NCBI GenBank assembly: GCA_001769805.1
Contig: MEPO01000012.1
Coordinates: 1 to 48,302 of the forward strand
DNA: 48,302 nt
Direction: 5' to 3'
From: Bdellovibrionales bacterium GWA1_52_35
GTDB taxonomy: Bacteria > Bdellovibrionota > UBA1018
Made by a program: the position numbers and the translations under genes. Within the stretch, counting starts at the first letter, position 1. Every line of letters begins with the position of its first letter. The notes under the pieces are model-generated. The model did no database searches and was not told the origin of the DNA. It saw nothing but the letters and a program-made list of their open reading frames with translations. Shown here piece by piece: positions 32,219 to 41,456 of the stretch.

Positions 32219-33856
32219 TCATGCCGCTATCTTTCCGCTTAACCATTTCACCAGGACTTCAGGAATGTCATCCAGGGAATGAACTTCATCGACCGCGCCG
32301 GATTCGAATGCGATTCGTGGCATTCCATAGACGACACTGCTAGCCTCGTCTTGAGCGATGGTGCGCGCACCCGTGTGTTTCATTCTGAAGAGCCCCTTGG
32401 CGCCGTCTTCGCCCATCCCTGTAAGAATAACCCCTATTGCCTTTTTTCCGACGTGCGCAGCCACGGAATCAAAAAGATAGTCGACCGAAGGTTTGTGCCG
32501 GTTCACCGGGGGATCATTTGAAATTCTGACCTGATAGCCGCCCGGACCTGGTGCAATTGCCATTTGCCTGCCACCGGGTGCGATTAATACGAGTCCCGGC
32601 TTAAGCAAGTCACCATGAGCAGCTTCTTTTACTTCAAATGCGCACAATTCATTCAGGCGGTTTGCAAATGCTAACGAGAATACCGCTGGAATATGCTGCA
32701 CGATCACTATCGGAGGTATGTCTTTTGGAAGCGCGACCAAAACGTCTTTCAAGGCTTCTGTTCCGCCGGTTGAGGCCCCGATCGCGACGATTACTGAACG
32801 ATTTAGCGGCGCGGGCTGAATGCGGGGCGTCCGCGTGCACTTCAGTCGCTTCAATTTAACTCGAACCGAGGCTGCCGTTCGAACCCGCTCGCAGATGATC
32901 GGACCAAGCGACGCCAGCTCTTCCATTTTTGGCTTTTGAATGTAGTCCACTGCGCCCAATTCCAGCGCTCGAAGAACAGACCCGCTTTCCTCAATGTTCA
33001 GTGAAGTAATCATTACGACCGGCAAGGGTACTTTAGGCAGTAAGTTCTCGAGAAAAGTCACGCCGTCTATCTTTGGCATGTGAACATCAAGCGTCATTAC
33101 GTCGGGACGAAGCCGGGAAATCATCGCCTCAGCTTCAATCGCGTCACTGGCTGTCCCCACTACTTCAAGGAGGGGGTCTTGGCCTAGGATCCTTGTTAGA
33201 AGAATCCGAATTGTTTTTGAGTCATCAACGATTAAAACACGTTTTCGACGGGGCTGCGCGTCGGCGTCCAGGTTCGGACGAAGATCGCTTGCGTACGCAT
33301 GCTTCAAAACGGTTTGTTTCACAAAAACAGATTTGTTTATCGCTTTAATCGTTGAACTCTTCTTATCGTTTACGGGTGCCACCTGCAATCTACCGGTTTC
33401 AGTATGGAAGCGGACCTTCCGGCCTACCGTTCCCCCCACATCCCTCCCAATGATCGGAATGCCGTATTTTTTTAGAATTGCCTCTGCAACCGCTATATTG
33501 AGAGCGCCTATTTCGGATGATTGCTTGAGGGCTTCTACAACCGCGGCGCCCCCTACAATTTTTGCTCGAAGTCTGGCGTAACTGGTCTCCGATCGTCGAC
33601 TAAGTTCCTCGATCAACATAGGAAGCGCCGTGCTTCCGAAGGTCATCGGGTCGTGTACATTTCTTCCCAGAAGGTCCTGCCGGGCGCGCGCGTATTTCTC
33701 CGATGGCAGGGCAAAGTGATTCATTCCGCCGACATTCATTTCTGGGTAGTGCAAGCATACCGAGACGCATGAGCCCAGAATGGTACTGATCACGATCGGT
33801 TCCTCCGAAATGACTAGTTCCGAGACATTTATGTTAATCAGCCGAATCAAAGTCAA
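32219..33856 (-). CDS. Fused CheD-CheB: receptor deamidase and methylesterase
   Basis: A 545-residue fusion. Residues 5-160 are CheD (ILGSCVSVCLHYP with the catalytic Cys about 30, GGMNHFALP with the His, then RLRAKIVGGAAV), a chemoreceptor glutamine deamidase. Residues 205-320 are a receiver (RVLIVDDSKTIR, phosphoacceptor Asp in LDVHMPKIDG about 257). Residues 350-540 are the CheB methylesterase with the Ser-His-Asp triad: GASTGG (S about 362), VQHIP (H about 388), GMGEDGAKG (D about 484). The two enzymes act on the same receptor sites, removing amides and methyl esters. A frame is open up to an ATG at 33901 within cheR, but TTG 33854-33856 overlaps the cheR stop as TTGA and has AAGGG upstream, so I prefer it. 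Confidence 0.92.
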   Translation of the reverse strand: MTLIRLININVSELVISEEPIVISTILGSCVSVCLHYPEMNVGGMNHFALPSEKYARARQDLLGRNVHDPMTFGSTALPMLIEELSRRSETSYARLRAKIVGGAAVVEALKQSSEIGALNIAVAEAILKKYGIPIIGRDVGGTVGRKVRFHTETGRLQVAPVNDKKSSTIKAINKSVFVKQTVLKHAYASDLRPNLDADAQPRRKRVLIVDDSKTIRILLTRILGQDPLLEVVGTASDAIEAEAMISRLRPDVMTLDVHMPKIDGVTFLENLLPKVPLPVVMITSLNIEESGSVLRALELGAVDYIQKPKMEELASLGPIICERVRTAASVRVKLKRLKCTRTPRIQPAPLNRSVIVAIGASTGGTEALKDVLVALPKDIPPIVIVQHIPAVFSLAFANRLNELCAFEVKEAAHGDLLKPGLVLIAPGGRQMAIAPGPGGYQVRISNDPPVNRHKPSVDYLFDSVAAHVGKKAIGVILTGMGEDGAKGLFRMKHTGARTIAQDEASSVVYGMPRIAFESGAVDEVHSLDDIPEVLVKWLSGKIAA

Positions 33857-34728
33857 AGAACCCTTCCCTTCGAATATATGGAGGGACCGATGTAGCGCCA
33901 TTTCGAAGCCCCTTGCAACGATTCTGAATGACCGATAAAAAGTACGGCATCCTTGGCTGCCGCCCTATACAGCGTATCGAGTACGCCCGCAATGACGTCC
34001 TTGGAAAAGTAGATAAAAACATTACGGCAAAAGATTACATCGAATTCATCCGTCCACGGACAAGGAGTCTGCGTCAGATTATACTGTCGAAAGTCGATAT
34101 TTTGCTTCAGATCGGACTGAACCTTCATCAGATGAGATATATCTCCGCTTCCGGGAGTAAAACTACTCTTGTGAAAAGTTTGCGGCACTTGCGACAGTGC
34201 AGTCTTGTGATAAATCCCTTTTTTCGCTCGATGCAACACGCCTGTGTCAATATCGGTTGCCAAAATTCTGTAGGAACGAATATTGCGGTTATTCTGCGCA
34301 TCACTCAGGATCATGGCGAGCGTATATGGTTCTTCGCCGGTAGAGCACGCCGCAGACCAAACAGAAAGATGGCCTTTGGGGGCAAGCGGCTTCCAGCGAG
34401 GAATGAATTCTTTCACGAGAAAATCAAAATGAGAGGGCTCCCGAAACCAGTCCGTTTTGTTTGTGGTCAGACTGTTCGTAAACTCCTGCCACTCCGGATG
34501 GTCAGGTGGCAGGCGCTGAAGAAGGGAACTATAATCCGAGTAGCTCCCAAGCCCCAACGCCTGCACCCGTGACCGCAACCGAGCCTGAATCAGCTGTTTC
34601 TTGGAATCTGAAAGGGTTATCCCCGTCAGTGACCAGATCGCCGAGCGCAGGTAATGAAAATCAGCAGTTTTCATTTCATCGGTTTCCATATTCATTACTC
34701 TTTCTGCACTCGACGACATCTGATTCAC
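33853..34728 (-). CDS. cheR: Chemotaxis protein methyltransferase CheR
   Basis: Methylates receptor glutamates using S-adenosylmethionine, opposing CheB. About 290 residues: an N-terminal helical domain (DFHYLRSAIWSLTGITLSDS and RLRSRVQALGL), then the SAM-binding domain with LSVWSAACSTGEEPYTLAMI, ILATDIDTGVLHRAK, and DVIFCRNVFIYFSKDV (the CRNVxIYF signature). The chosen outermost start is a GTG at 34726-34728. ATGs at 34719, 34695 and 34689 are alternatives, and the last has AAAGAG at a good distance. Genes cheA, cheW, mcp, cheR and cheDB run in one direction with small gaps or overlaps and form one operon. Confidence 0.92.
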   Translation of the reverse strand: MNQMSSSAERVMNMETDEMKTADFHYLRSAIWSLTGITLSDSKKQLIQARLRSRVQALGLGSYSDYSSLLQRLPPDHPEWQEFTNSLTTNKTDWFREPSHFDFLVKEFIPRWKPLAPKGHLSVWSAACSTGEEPYTLAMILSDAQNNRNIRSYRILATDIDTGVLHRAKKGIYHKTALSQVPQTFHKSSFTPGSGDISHLMKVQSDLKQNIDFRQYNLTQTPCPWTDEFDVIFCRNVFIYFSKDVIAGVLDTLYRAAAKDAVLFIGHSESLQGASKWRYIGPSIYSKGRVL

Positions 34729-34741
34729 AGGACTACTTCTA

Positions 34742-36460
34742 TTACACGTCTTTGAAACGAGGATCAGTTTCAGAAGTAGTGTCGATACTATTTCCGGTAC
34801 TGTACTCAGCGCCCACCGCCTTCTTCAGCGGGGAAGAAGACGCGTATTTACCGGCCGACCTTTTTCCGTTGGCATTCTTGATATGCAGCACTTTAGCTGG
34901 GTTCGCCGCATGTGCAGCATTCCCATGAACCGAGCCGACCGAATGAGCGGCTTGAGCCTGTTGCTGATGCTCATCGCCCCCTTTGATGGTCTGAATGAGT
35001 ACTTGAACGACTCCCTTGAGAGACACAGCTTGTGCCGAAAGCTCTTCAGCTGCGCTGGCTGATTCTTCGGAAGTCGCCGCATTCTCTTGGGTCACTTGAT
35101 CAAGCTGGGTCATGGCGCGAGTCACTTCTTCTATGCCTTTGGCCTGCTCCTGACTTGCATTGGCAATTTCGCTTGCCATTTGATTGAGGGTTGTTACGCC
35201 TTGGACGATTTCCTCAAGTACTGTCCCACACTGCTGTGCGACTTCGGTGCCGACTTTGACTTTGTCTTTCGCTGTGATCACAAGGCCATTCACTTTCTGA
35301 ACGCTGGTCGCAAGCATGTCGGAAATTTCGCGTGCGGCATTACCGCTCAACTGTGCGAGCTTTCCGACTTCTTCGGCAACGACTGCAAAACCTTTACCGT
35401 GTGCTCCCGCTCGCGCCGCTTCAACTGAAGCATTGAAAGAGAGAAGCTGTGTTTTGAAAACGATGTCGTTGATGACTTTGGTTTTATTTTCGATTTCGGC
35501 GATGACTTTAACAATTTCTGAAATCTGGTTATTGCTTTCGTTGATTTCATCAATCGCTTTCAGCATTTGACCGACGACTTCCTTACCCTTGTTTGCGTTG
35601 TGCTGGCTTGAATTAGAGACTTCAGATGCTTTGGTCGCGTTATCCGAATTCTTCTTGATCATGGAGTTCATCTCTTCAATGGAAGAAGAGGTCTCCTCCA
35701 GTGAGGAAGCCTGCTCAGTTGCGGCTTGGGAGAGCTGCTCCGATGAGGCTGCGATCTGTTGCGCCGCGCTGGTTACTTGATTGGCATTATCTCTGAGGTT
35801 AGCAATGACTTGATCGATGGCCCTTCCGACAGCGCGCATGACGAAAAGTGCAGTGAGTAATCCGCCCAAAATCGAAAGAATGCTGATGGCGAGAACTAAA
35901 TTTCGCGCGCTTGCGTACTCAACATCGGTTCTCAAGGATTCCTCTTCCATGTGCTTTTCATTGCGATCCATTATCTTCGTAAGCGCCTGATCCAACTCGG
36001 TCATCGCCTGAAGTCCTCTTCCTCTTGCCAAAGCTGCAGCTTCTTTATTTTTATTTGCGAATGCGAGTTTTTGAACTTCCGCATTTACCAGTTCCCAGGC
36101 ATCGATGATCACTGAAATCTCATCAGCACTCTTTCTGCCATCTTCATCAGCCAGTAGCCTGTAGTCAGCGAGCGTTTTTTCCAATTTTTTCGTTAATTCC
36201 AAAATTCTTGCAGATTTGAGTTTCATTCCTTCCTGCGATTCCTCTAAGATCAGCACCTTTTCCTGATTTTTTATTTCATTCTTGTCGGCATCCATGCTCA
36301 TTGCAAGAAACACACGTTTTGCAGTGACGTCGACAATATTGTTGACTGCGTGATTGATGTCGCCCATTTTGGTCAAGCCAATATAGGAAATGGCCACGGC
36401 TGCTAGGGTAAGAATCCCTAAAATTAAATATACTTTTGCATTTAAACTTTGATTTTTCAT
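34742..36460 (-). CDS. Methyl-accepting chemotaxis protein
   Basis: A 572-residue transmembrane receptor. TM1 at about 8-30 and TM2 at about 187-210 frame a periplasmic four-helix-bundle ligand domain (4HB_MCP type). The cytoplasmic part has methylation helices and the hairpin tip: IENKTKVINDIVFKTQLLSF, then NASVEAARAGAHGKGFAVVA and EEVGKLAQLS, the region that contacts CheA and CheW. Glutamine/glutamate pairs (EQASSLEETSSSIEEM) are likely CheD/CheB/CheR targets. After the signalling domain lies a low-complexity tail; no CheR-tethering NWETF-type pentapeptide is present. The ATG 36458-36460 has AAAGGA upstream. Ligand unknown. Confidence 0.95.
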   Translation of the reverse strand: MKNQSLNAKVYLILGILTLAAVAISYIGLTKMGDINHAVNNIVDVTAKRVFLAMSMDADKNEIKNQEKVLILEESQEGMKLKSARILELTKKLEKTLADYRLLADEDGRKSADEISVIIDAWELVNAEVQKLAFANKNKEAAALARGRGLQAMTELDQALTKIMDRNEKHMEEESLRTDVEYASARNLVLAISILSILGGLLTALFVMRAVGRAIDQVIANLRDNANQVTSAAQQIAASSEQLSQAATEQASSLEETSSSIEEMNSMIKKNSDNATKASEVSNSSQHNANKGKEVVGQMLKAIDEINESNNQISEIVKVIAEIENKTKVINDIVFKTQLLSFNASVEAARAGAHGKGFAVVAEEVGKLAQLSGNAAREISDMLATSVQKVNGLVITAKDKVKVGTEVAQQCGTVLEEIVQGVTTLNQMASEIANASQEQAKGIEEVTRAMTQLDQVTQENAATSEESASAAEELSAQAVSLKGVVQVLIQTIKGGDEHQQQAQAAHSVGSVHGNAAHAANPAKVLHIKNANGKRSAGKYASSSPLKKAVGAEYSTGNSIDTTSETDPRFKDV

Positions 36461-36478
36461 TTGTTTATCCTTTATTTA

Positions 36479-36997
36479 TTAAGCTGCTTTGCTCTGCGAT
36501 TGTGTTTTCATTGTTTGAAAGTCTTCGGCATTGAGAGTTCGCTCAACATCGAGTAGGAGAACGAGATCCTGTTTCGAGCGGATCACTCCTGAAATGTAGT
36601 CGCTCTTAACCTGGCTCTCCACGTCGGGGCGCGCTTGAATTTCAGAGCGTTCCGACGCCAGGACGCAGTTGATCGAATCGACGATCACGCCGAGACAAAG
36701 CGGAGAGAGATCCAAGATGACGATTGCGGATTGAGATCCGATTTCAGCTTTGGACATCTTGAATTTTAGTCTCAGATCGATCACCGAGATGACCTGTCCC
36801 CGAAGATTCATGATGCCCTTGAAATAGTTCGGTGCATACGGAATCGGGGTAATCTTTGTCAGTTCGATCACCTCTTTCACCTTGAGAAGCGGGATGCCGT
36901 AATGTTCCCCGCTCAGCGTGAAAGCCAAGAATCTCTCGGCCTCCGCTGCGGTTTTCTCCTGATACACGTCAGAAGAAGTTTCAGTTACTTCGTTCAT
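36479..36997 (-). CDS. cheW: Chemotaxis coupling protein CheW
   Basis: Couples CheA to the receptors in signalling arrays. 172 residues with the usual double beta-barrel: RFLAFTLSGEHYGIPLLKV, KEVIELTKITPIPYAPNYFK, GIMNLRGQVISVIDLRLKF, then LGVIVDSINCVL, and VKSDYISGVIRSKQDLVLLL. The frame extends further upstream, but the ATG at 36995-36997 has AAAGGAGG and overlaps the cheA stop as ATGA. It lies between cheA and the receptor gene in the operon. Confidence 0.96.
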   Translation of the reverse strand: MNEVTETSSDVYQEKTAAEAERFLAFTLSGEHYGIPLLKVKEVIELTKITPIPYAPNYFKGIMNLRGQVISVIDLRLKFKMSKAEIGSQSAIVILDLSPLCLGVIVDSINCVLASERSEIQARPDVESQVKSDYISGVIRSKQDLVLLLDVERTLNAEDFQTMKTQSQSKAA

Positions 36998-38760
36998 ACT
37001 GCCTCCTTTGTTCGGCTGGGTTGTTGATGTATTTGAGTCATGGTGACTTTTTGAAACTTTTGAATGCGTTTTCGAAGAAGTTCCTGCAGATCCAGGATCA
37101 GCACAGCTTCTCCATCGCCCAGAATGGCAGCCCCCATCACTCCGGAGAGCCAATTGACTTCATCCCCGAGCTGCTTGATTACAACTTGCTGCTGCCCAAC
37201 TATTTTGTCGACGAGAATGCAGTTTGGTTTTTGCATATTGTCGCGAACGATAATGCCGACCGATTCCCATGGGTGTGAGAAACCGTCGTTTCGCCCCAGA
37301 ATCTGATTCAAGGCGAGAACCGGAATGTTTTCTTTTCTTAGTTTTAGGATCTGACCGGTTTCGCCAACAGTTGAGATCTGGGTTCTGTCCATTTGGATCG
37401 TTTCGCTGACTTGAACAATAGGCACAACATAGCGGTCATGCCCAAGTTTGACGACCATCGCCTCGACGATCGCAAGCGTAAGTGGCAGGGAGATCCGAAA
37501 TGCAGTTCCCTTTCCTAGAGCCGTCTCAATGCTGACTTCACCCTGAAGCGCTGTGATATTGGTCTTTACGACATCCATTCCAACACCGCGTCCGGAAGTG
37601 TTTGTGACTTCCTCCTTGGTTGAGAATCCTGGCGCGAAAATGAGCTGATACGCTTGCTCATCAGTCAGGCTATCCTCGTGCCGTAGCAGGCCTTTCTCTA
37701 CAGCTTTTGTAACAAGCTTCTTCGGATCAAGGCCTTTACCGTCGTCTTTGACTTCAATGACAACGCGTCCTCCCGAGTGATAGGCCGCAAGGGACACATG
37801 CCCATTTTTCGATTTGCCAAGCGCCACCCTTTGCTCGGGAGTCTCAAGCCCGTGATCGACAGCATTACGGAGAAGGTGAACGAGCGGATCGCTCAGCTGT
37901 TCGAGCACATTCTTATCAAGCTCGATATCTTCACCTGACACGTGAAGCTCCACCTCCTTTGAAAGCGCCTGGGAGGTGTCGCGTGCTATGCGTTGCATTT
38001 TTTGAAATGTCTGCGTCAGCGGAACCATGCGCAGGCTCAGCGTAATTTCCTGAACATCGCGAATGATCTTGTCCATCTGGGTCACCGTTTCAAATTGAAC
38101 CGTTGATTGAAGCAGATGCCGCGTCTGTGAAAGTCCGGTTTGAAGGATGACGAGTTCACCGACGTTATTCATGAGCTTGTCGATGCGACTGAGTGCAACG
38201 CGAATGGAGTCATCGAAGTTCGCTGCGGACTTAGGCCGCACAGCCGCCAATGTGACGGGAGTGGAAGGGGGCTCAGCTTTACTCTCGTTAACGATGGTAG
38301 CTGAACGATGTACAAAACCACAGGCCCCGGTTCCACAAGCACTTCCCCGACAAGCCTTTTCTTTGGAACACATACCGCAAACCAAAATCGCGTCGAGCCC
38401 GTGCTCGATAGTTCCATCTTGGATCCTTGCAGAATTATTTTCGCGCAAAAGGTCAATGGTTAGTTTGAGAAAATCAGAGCATTTCAGGAGTAAACTCACC
38501 ATTTCCGCTTGAATGGTACAAGTCCCCTTTTTTAGTCTGAGGATAACGGACTCCAGTTTGTGGGTTAATTTGGAGAGATCGTCAAACCCAACGGCGCCCG
38601 CAGATCCTTTGATGTTGTGAGCCACCCTGAGGATCTGATCTAGTATTAAGGGATCGTTATCGGCCTTTTCCAAACCGAGAAAACATTGTTCGACACTTTC
38701 CAGAAGCTCCTTCGCTTCATCAAGAAAACACTTGCACATTTCGGGATCCAGTTCGGCCAC
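36994..38760 (-). CDS. cheA: Chemotaxis histidine kinase CheA with Cys-rich linker
   Basis: A 588-residue kinase that phosphorylates itself on His48 (HNIKGSAGAVGF in the P1/HPt domain) and passes the phosphate to CheB and to a CheY. The P2 CheY-docking domain is missing; in its place, residues 128-147 carry five cysteines (C-x2-C-x5-C-x4-C-x4-C), a possible metal or redox site. P3 dimerisation (ALSRIDKLMNNVGELVILQT) follows, then the P4 kinase with DPLVHLLRNAVDHGLE (N box), VKDDGKGLD (G1) and SGRGVGMDVV (G2), and a P5 CheW-like domain. GTG start at 38758-38760 with TAGGAG. No cheY gene is present in this window. Confidence 0.94.
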   Translation of the reverse strand: MAELDPEMCKCFLDEAKELLESVEQCFLGLEKADNDPLILDQILRVAHNIKGSAGAVGFDDLSKLTHKLESVILRLKKGTCTIQAEMVSLLLKCSDFLKLTIDLLRENNSARIQDGTIEHGLDAILVCGMCSKEKACRGSACGTGACGFVHRSATIVNESKAEPPSTPVTLAAVRPKSAANFDDSIRVALSRIDKLMNNVGELVILQTGLSQTRHLLQSTVQFETVTQMDKIIRDVQEITLSLRMVPLTQTFQKMQRIARDTSQALSKEVELHVSGEDIELDKNVLEQLSDPLVHLLRNAVDHGLETPEQRVALGKSKNGHVSLAAYHSGGRVVIEVKDDGKGLDPKKLVTKAVEKGLLRHEDSLTDEQAYQLIFAPGFSTKEEVTNTSGRGVGMDVVKTNITALQGEVSIETALGKGTAFRISLPLTLAIVEAMVVKLGHDRYVVPIVQVSETIQMDRTQISTVGETGQILKLRKENIPVLALNQILGRNDGFSHPWESVGIIVRDNMQKPNCILVDKIVGQQQVVIKQLGDEVNWLSGVMGAAILGDGEAVLILDLQELLRKRIQKFQKVTMTQIHQQPSRTKEAV

Positions 38761-38783
38761 AATAACTCCTAACGAACGCCGAG

Positions 38784-38795
38784 GCCCACGTGGGC
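38784..38795. promoter_or_regulatory. 12-bp perfect palindrome in the cheA leader
   Basis: GCCCACGTGGGC, between the FliA-like promoter and the cheA start. It could be an operator for a dimeric regulator or a short stem in the mRNA leader. Confidence 0.4.
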
Positions 38796-38809
38796 TGCGA
38801 CGATGTTAT

Positions 38810-38836
38810 TTATCGGTGGGAGCGCTGGAAAAATAA
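38810..38836 (-). promoter_or_regulatory. FliA (sigma-28)-like promoter of the chemotaxis operon
   Basis: Minus-strand TTATTTTT, 11-base spacer, ACCGATAA. The -10 box matches GCCGATAA at 7/8 positions and the -35 box matches TAAAGTTT at 5/8. It is about 50 bases upstream of cheA, a position that makes biological sense because FliA often controls chemotaxis genes. Confidence 0.55.
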
Positions 38837-38901
38837 TGCGTAAAAATACCTGTTGGAATATAATGAAAGAAGGCGAGCGAAATTGATACGCGTAGTTCTA
38901 C

Positions 38902-39594
38902 TTATGCATGCTCAATACAAAGCGGGGGTGCTCCCCCAGTTTCTGGAATTTGAGAGAGCATTGAAAAGCGGATCAAATCCGAAGCATTATCGATCGCGAG
39001 CTTAGACATAATCTTTCTTCGATGTCCTTCCACGGTCCGCACACTAATCCCTAGTTTTTCAGCGATTTCTTTGTTTCGAGAAAATTTCACGAACAGCCGC
39101 AACACCTCGCGCTCGCGCGAGGAAAGACTTTCAATGGCTCCCTGCTCCTGCAGATTCGTGGCCCCCGCGAGTTTGTTGGCATATGATGACTGCATAATCC
39201 TTGGATCGATGAATTCCTGGCTCTTCGCAACCATGCGTATTGCAGGGCACAATAGGTCAATGGAAGAATCCTTGACGAGATAGCCCTTCGCGCCCAATTC
39301 AAAAAATCGAGAACAATACTCTCTCCTGTTATGGGCCGATAGTACAAGTATCTCGACCTGGGGCCGACTTTGGCGCAGCCTTTTGGCTGTTTCGAAGCCG
39401 TTCATTTTCGGCAAGCCGACGTCGAGAATAACCACATTCGGATTAAGCCGTTCGGCTTCTGCAAGGCCGGCAGCACCGTCATTGGCATCTCCGACTACCT
39501 TGATATCCGACTGACTACTTAGGTGCGTATTTAACCCTGCCCGAAAAAGTGGATGGTCATCCACCAACAATACTCGAATAGGATCGAGAGTCAT
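38902..39594 (-). CDS. NarL/FixJ-family response regulator
   Basis: A 230-residue two-component regulator. Receiver domain 1-125: RVLLVDDHPLFRAG (acidic pocket), VVILDVGLPKMNGFE (phosphoacceptor Asp), LSAHN and GYLVKDSS with the conserved lysine. LuxR-type helix-turn-helix at about 150-215: LSSREREVLRLFVKFSRNKE, IAEKLGISVRTVEGHRRKIM. The ATG overlaps the stop of the histidine kinase gene (ATGA, 39591-39594), so the two are a cognate pair. The targets are unknown. It lies next to the chemotaxis operon in the same direction but behind a separate promoter region. Confidence 0.94.
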   Translation of the reverse strand: MTLDPIRVLLVDDHPLFRAGLNTHLSSQSDIKVVGDANDGAAGLAEAERLNPNVVILDVGLPKMNGFETAKRLRQSRPQVEILVLSAHNRREYCSRFFELGAKGYLVKDSSIDLLCPAIRMVAKSQEFIDPRIMQSSYANKLAGATNLQEQGAIESLSSREREVLRLFVKFSRNKEIAEKLGISVRTVEGHRRKIMSKLAIDNASDLIRFSMLSQIPETGGAPPLCIEHA

Positions 39595-41456
39595 AAAATA
39601 CCTCCAGCATTGTAAGCTTTGGTTATGGGAATGCGAATCAAAATATTTGTGCCTTTGCCGGGACTAAAATCAAAGAGAGCAAATCCACCGGCGGCATGAG
39701 CGCGTTCCTTAATATGGCGCAAGCCCAGTCCAGTTGGTGCCTTATCGTCTTTCTTGATGCTAAACCCTTTTCCATTGTCAAAGATCCTCAGATGGGCAGC
39801 CCAATCTTTCACTGAAAAATCGAGGCTCACCATCGTCGCGTCAGAATGTTTTTCGATATTGTTCAGGGCTTCTTGCATGATCCGAAACAGTGTCAAGTCC
39901 ACTTGACTACCTAATGAGACGGAAATCCCTTCTATTATGACGGTGGTCCGTTTTTGGGTTCTTGCCTCGAAATCACTACAAAGCGATTGCATTGCGGCGG
40001 CAAGTCCGAGGTCGACCAAGATACTGGGGTGTAAACTGTGAGTGATCCTACGAATTTCATCAATACCGAGACCGAGCAGCTCGTCACCATCGGGACCTGT
40101 GCCAGACATTGCGGTCGACTGGAAGCGGTGGCGCGCTAGGCTGAGCGTCTGAATCACTCCTTCATGAAGTTCTTGGGCAATTCGTTTCCGCTCTTCCTCT
40201 TGTGCATCCACTACTGCATTCGCGTAACTTGTAAGCTCGGCCTGTGCAGTCTGAAGTGCCTCTCTCGTCAAAGTGCTCATCAGTCCCACGCCGATGATTG
40301 CGCAGAGATGTTCGTAAAAACGAACCGTTTCTAAAGTAAAATGATTTGTTTTGTAAGCATTCAACTGTAATAAGCCGACAATCTCCTGGTCGCATCGAAT
40401 GGGAATGAGCGCTACGGAACTATAACCTTCATGAACGCATCGGTTTCGAGGGCTCAGTCGCGGGTCCTGAGCGGCTGGAAGCTTCAATAAGAATGAGGAG
40501 TCATTTACCCATGCACTTCCACCTGGGGTAAAAAGAGCATTCTTCTGGTCTGTTTTGCCCAAGCACACAAGTCCACACGTACAGTCCATACTGATGGCGC
40601 CCTTGTCAGTTCTACAAATGCCGCCGTCCTTAGCCCGACTTAACAGCGACGATTCTGCGGCTACAAAAGCATCCGAAAAGCCGACTTGACAACAATACGG
40701 AAAATCGTCACCTTTTTTCAGGCGAAGCCCCACCGCATCACAAGCCTGGCTGCATTTGATGCTCGTAATAATATTTTTAGTAAGGTCGACCAAGGATCGA
40801 GGTTCGTTCAGAATACGCAAGATATCAATTGTAAGGGCACGCTCGTGATCCGTTTGTACGCGACGAGTAACATCCAATACTATTGCTGCTGCGCTAACCA
40901 GGTAGCCATCGCTGTCTAAACGTGGCGTTGCTGTCATGGAGGCGGACCATGGGCTGCCATTGTCTTTACGCCGATACCGAATTTCATAGCTCTCCTTCAT
41001 TCCACTTTTGCGGTTATGAAGGCGAACCATGAGAGCATCCCTATCGTCTTCGTGCACAAACTCCAGAGGCGAACGGCCCATGAGTTCATTTAAAGTGGTG
41101 CCCAGCATTTCAGCCATACGTTGGTTTGCGAATGTCGTCTTAAAATCAACGTCTATCTCCCACCATCCGAACAGCGAATGGTCGACAACGTCTCGAAGCT
41201 CCGCGTCTTTTTTTTTGAGCATCAGGATGGTGCGCTTGCTCATCGCTAAGTCGCTACGCAACCTCCAAATAGAGCACACCGTTGCGATGAGAAGCAAAAC
41301 TCCGAACGCAACACCAGAAACCAACGCCAAGGTTCCCGTCGCCCAGCCAATAGCGACCCCGGGCACAACGACGATGATCGCAATACTTACTGGCGCCATT
41401 CCAGGTGCCCACGGAGCGGACCAAAATTTAAATTTATTAGAAGTATTGCGAGTCAA
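39591..41456 (-). CDS. PAS-GAF sensor histidine kinase (NarX/NreB-like HisKA_3)
   Basis: A 621-residue inner-membrane kinase. Two close hydrophobic segments at about 21-63 anchor it; a PAS domain spans 85-200 (LFGWWEIDVDFKTTFANQRM), a GAF domain 205-395 with many cysteines (DFPYCCQVGF, GGICRTD, MDCTCGLVCLG, NRCVHEGYSSVALIP), then HisKA_3 with H431 in EEERKRIAQELHEGVIQTL, and an HATPase ending DNGKGFSIKK and GLGLRHIKERAHAAGG. The GAF cysteine cluster (CxCG...C) recurs in related PAS-GAF kinases and might sense redox or metal. It phosphorylates the overlapping downstream regulator. Start is a TTG at 41454-41456 with a strong AAGGAGGG site. Confidence 0.94.
   Translation of the reverse strand: MTRNTSNKFKFWSAPWAPGMAPVSIAIIVVVPGVAIGWATGTLALVSGVAFGVLLLIATVCSIWRLRSDLAMSKRTILMLKKKDAELRDVVDHSLFGWWEIDVDFKTTFANQRMAEMLGTTLNELMGRSPLEFVHEDDRDALMVRLHNRKSGMKESYEIRYRRKDNGSPWSASMTATPRLDSDGYLVSAAAIVLDVTRRVQTDHERALTIDILRILNEPRSLVDLTKNIITSIKCSQACDAVGLRLKKGDDFPYCCQVGFSDAFVAAESSLLSRAKDGGICRTDKGAISMDCTCGLVCLGKTDQKNALFTPGGSAWVNDSSFLLKLPAAQDPRLSPRNRCVHEGYSSVALIPIRCDQEIVGLLQLNAYKTNHFTLETVRFYEHLCAIIGVGLMSTLTREALQTAQAELTSYANAVVDAQEEERKRIAQELHEGVIQTLSLARHRFQSTAMSGTGPDGDELLGLGIDEIRRITHSLHPSILVDLGLAAAMQSLCSDFEARTQKRTTVIIEGISVSLGSQVDLTLFRIMQEALNNIEKHSDATMVSLDFSVKDWAAHLRIFDNGKGFSIKKDDKAPTGLGLRHIKERAHAAGGFALFDFSPGKGTNILIRIPITKAYNAGGIL

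Noticed and set aside
38784..38795. Palindrome as a restriction or recombination site
   Set aside because: A single copy with no context beyond the cheA leader; kept only as a possible operator.
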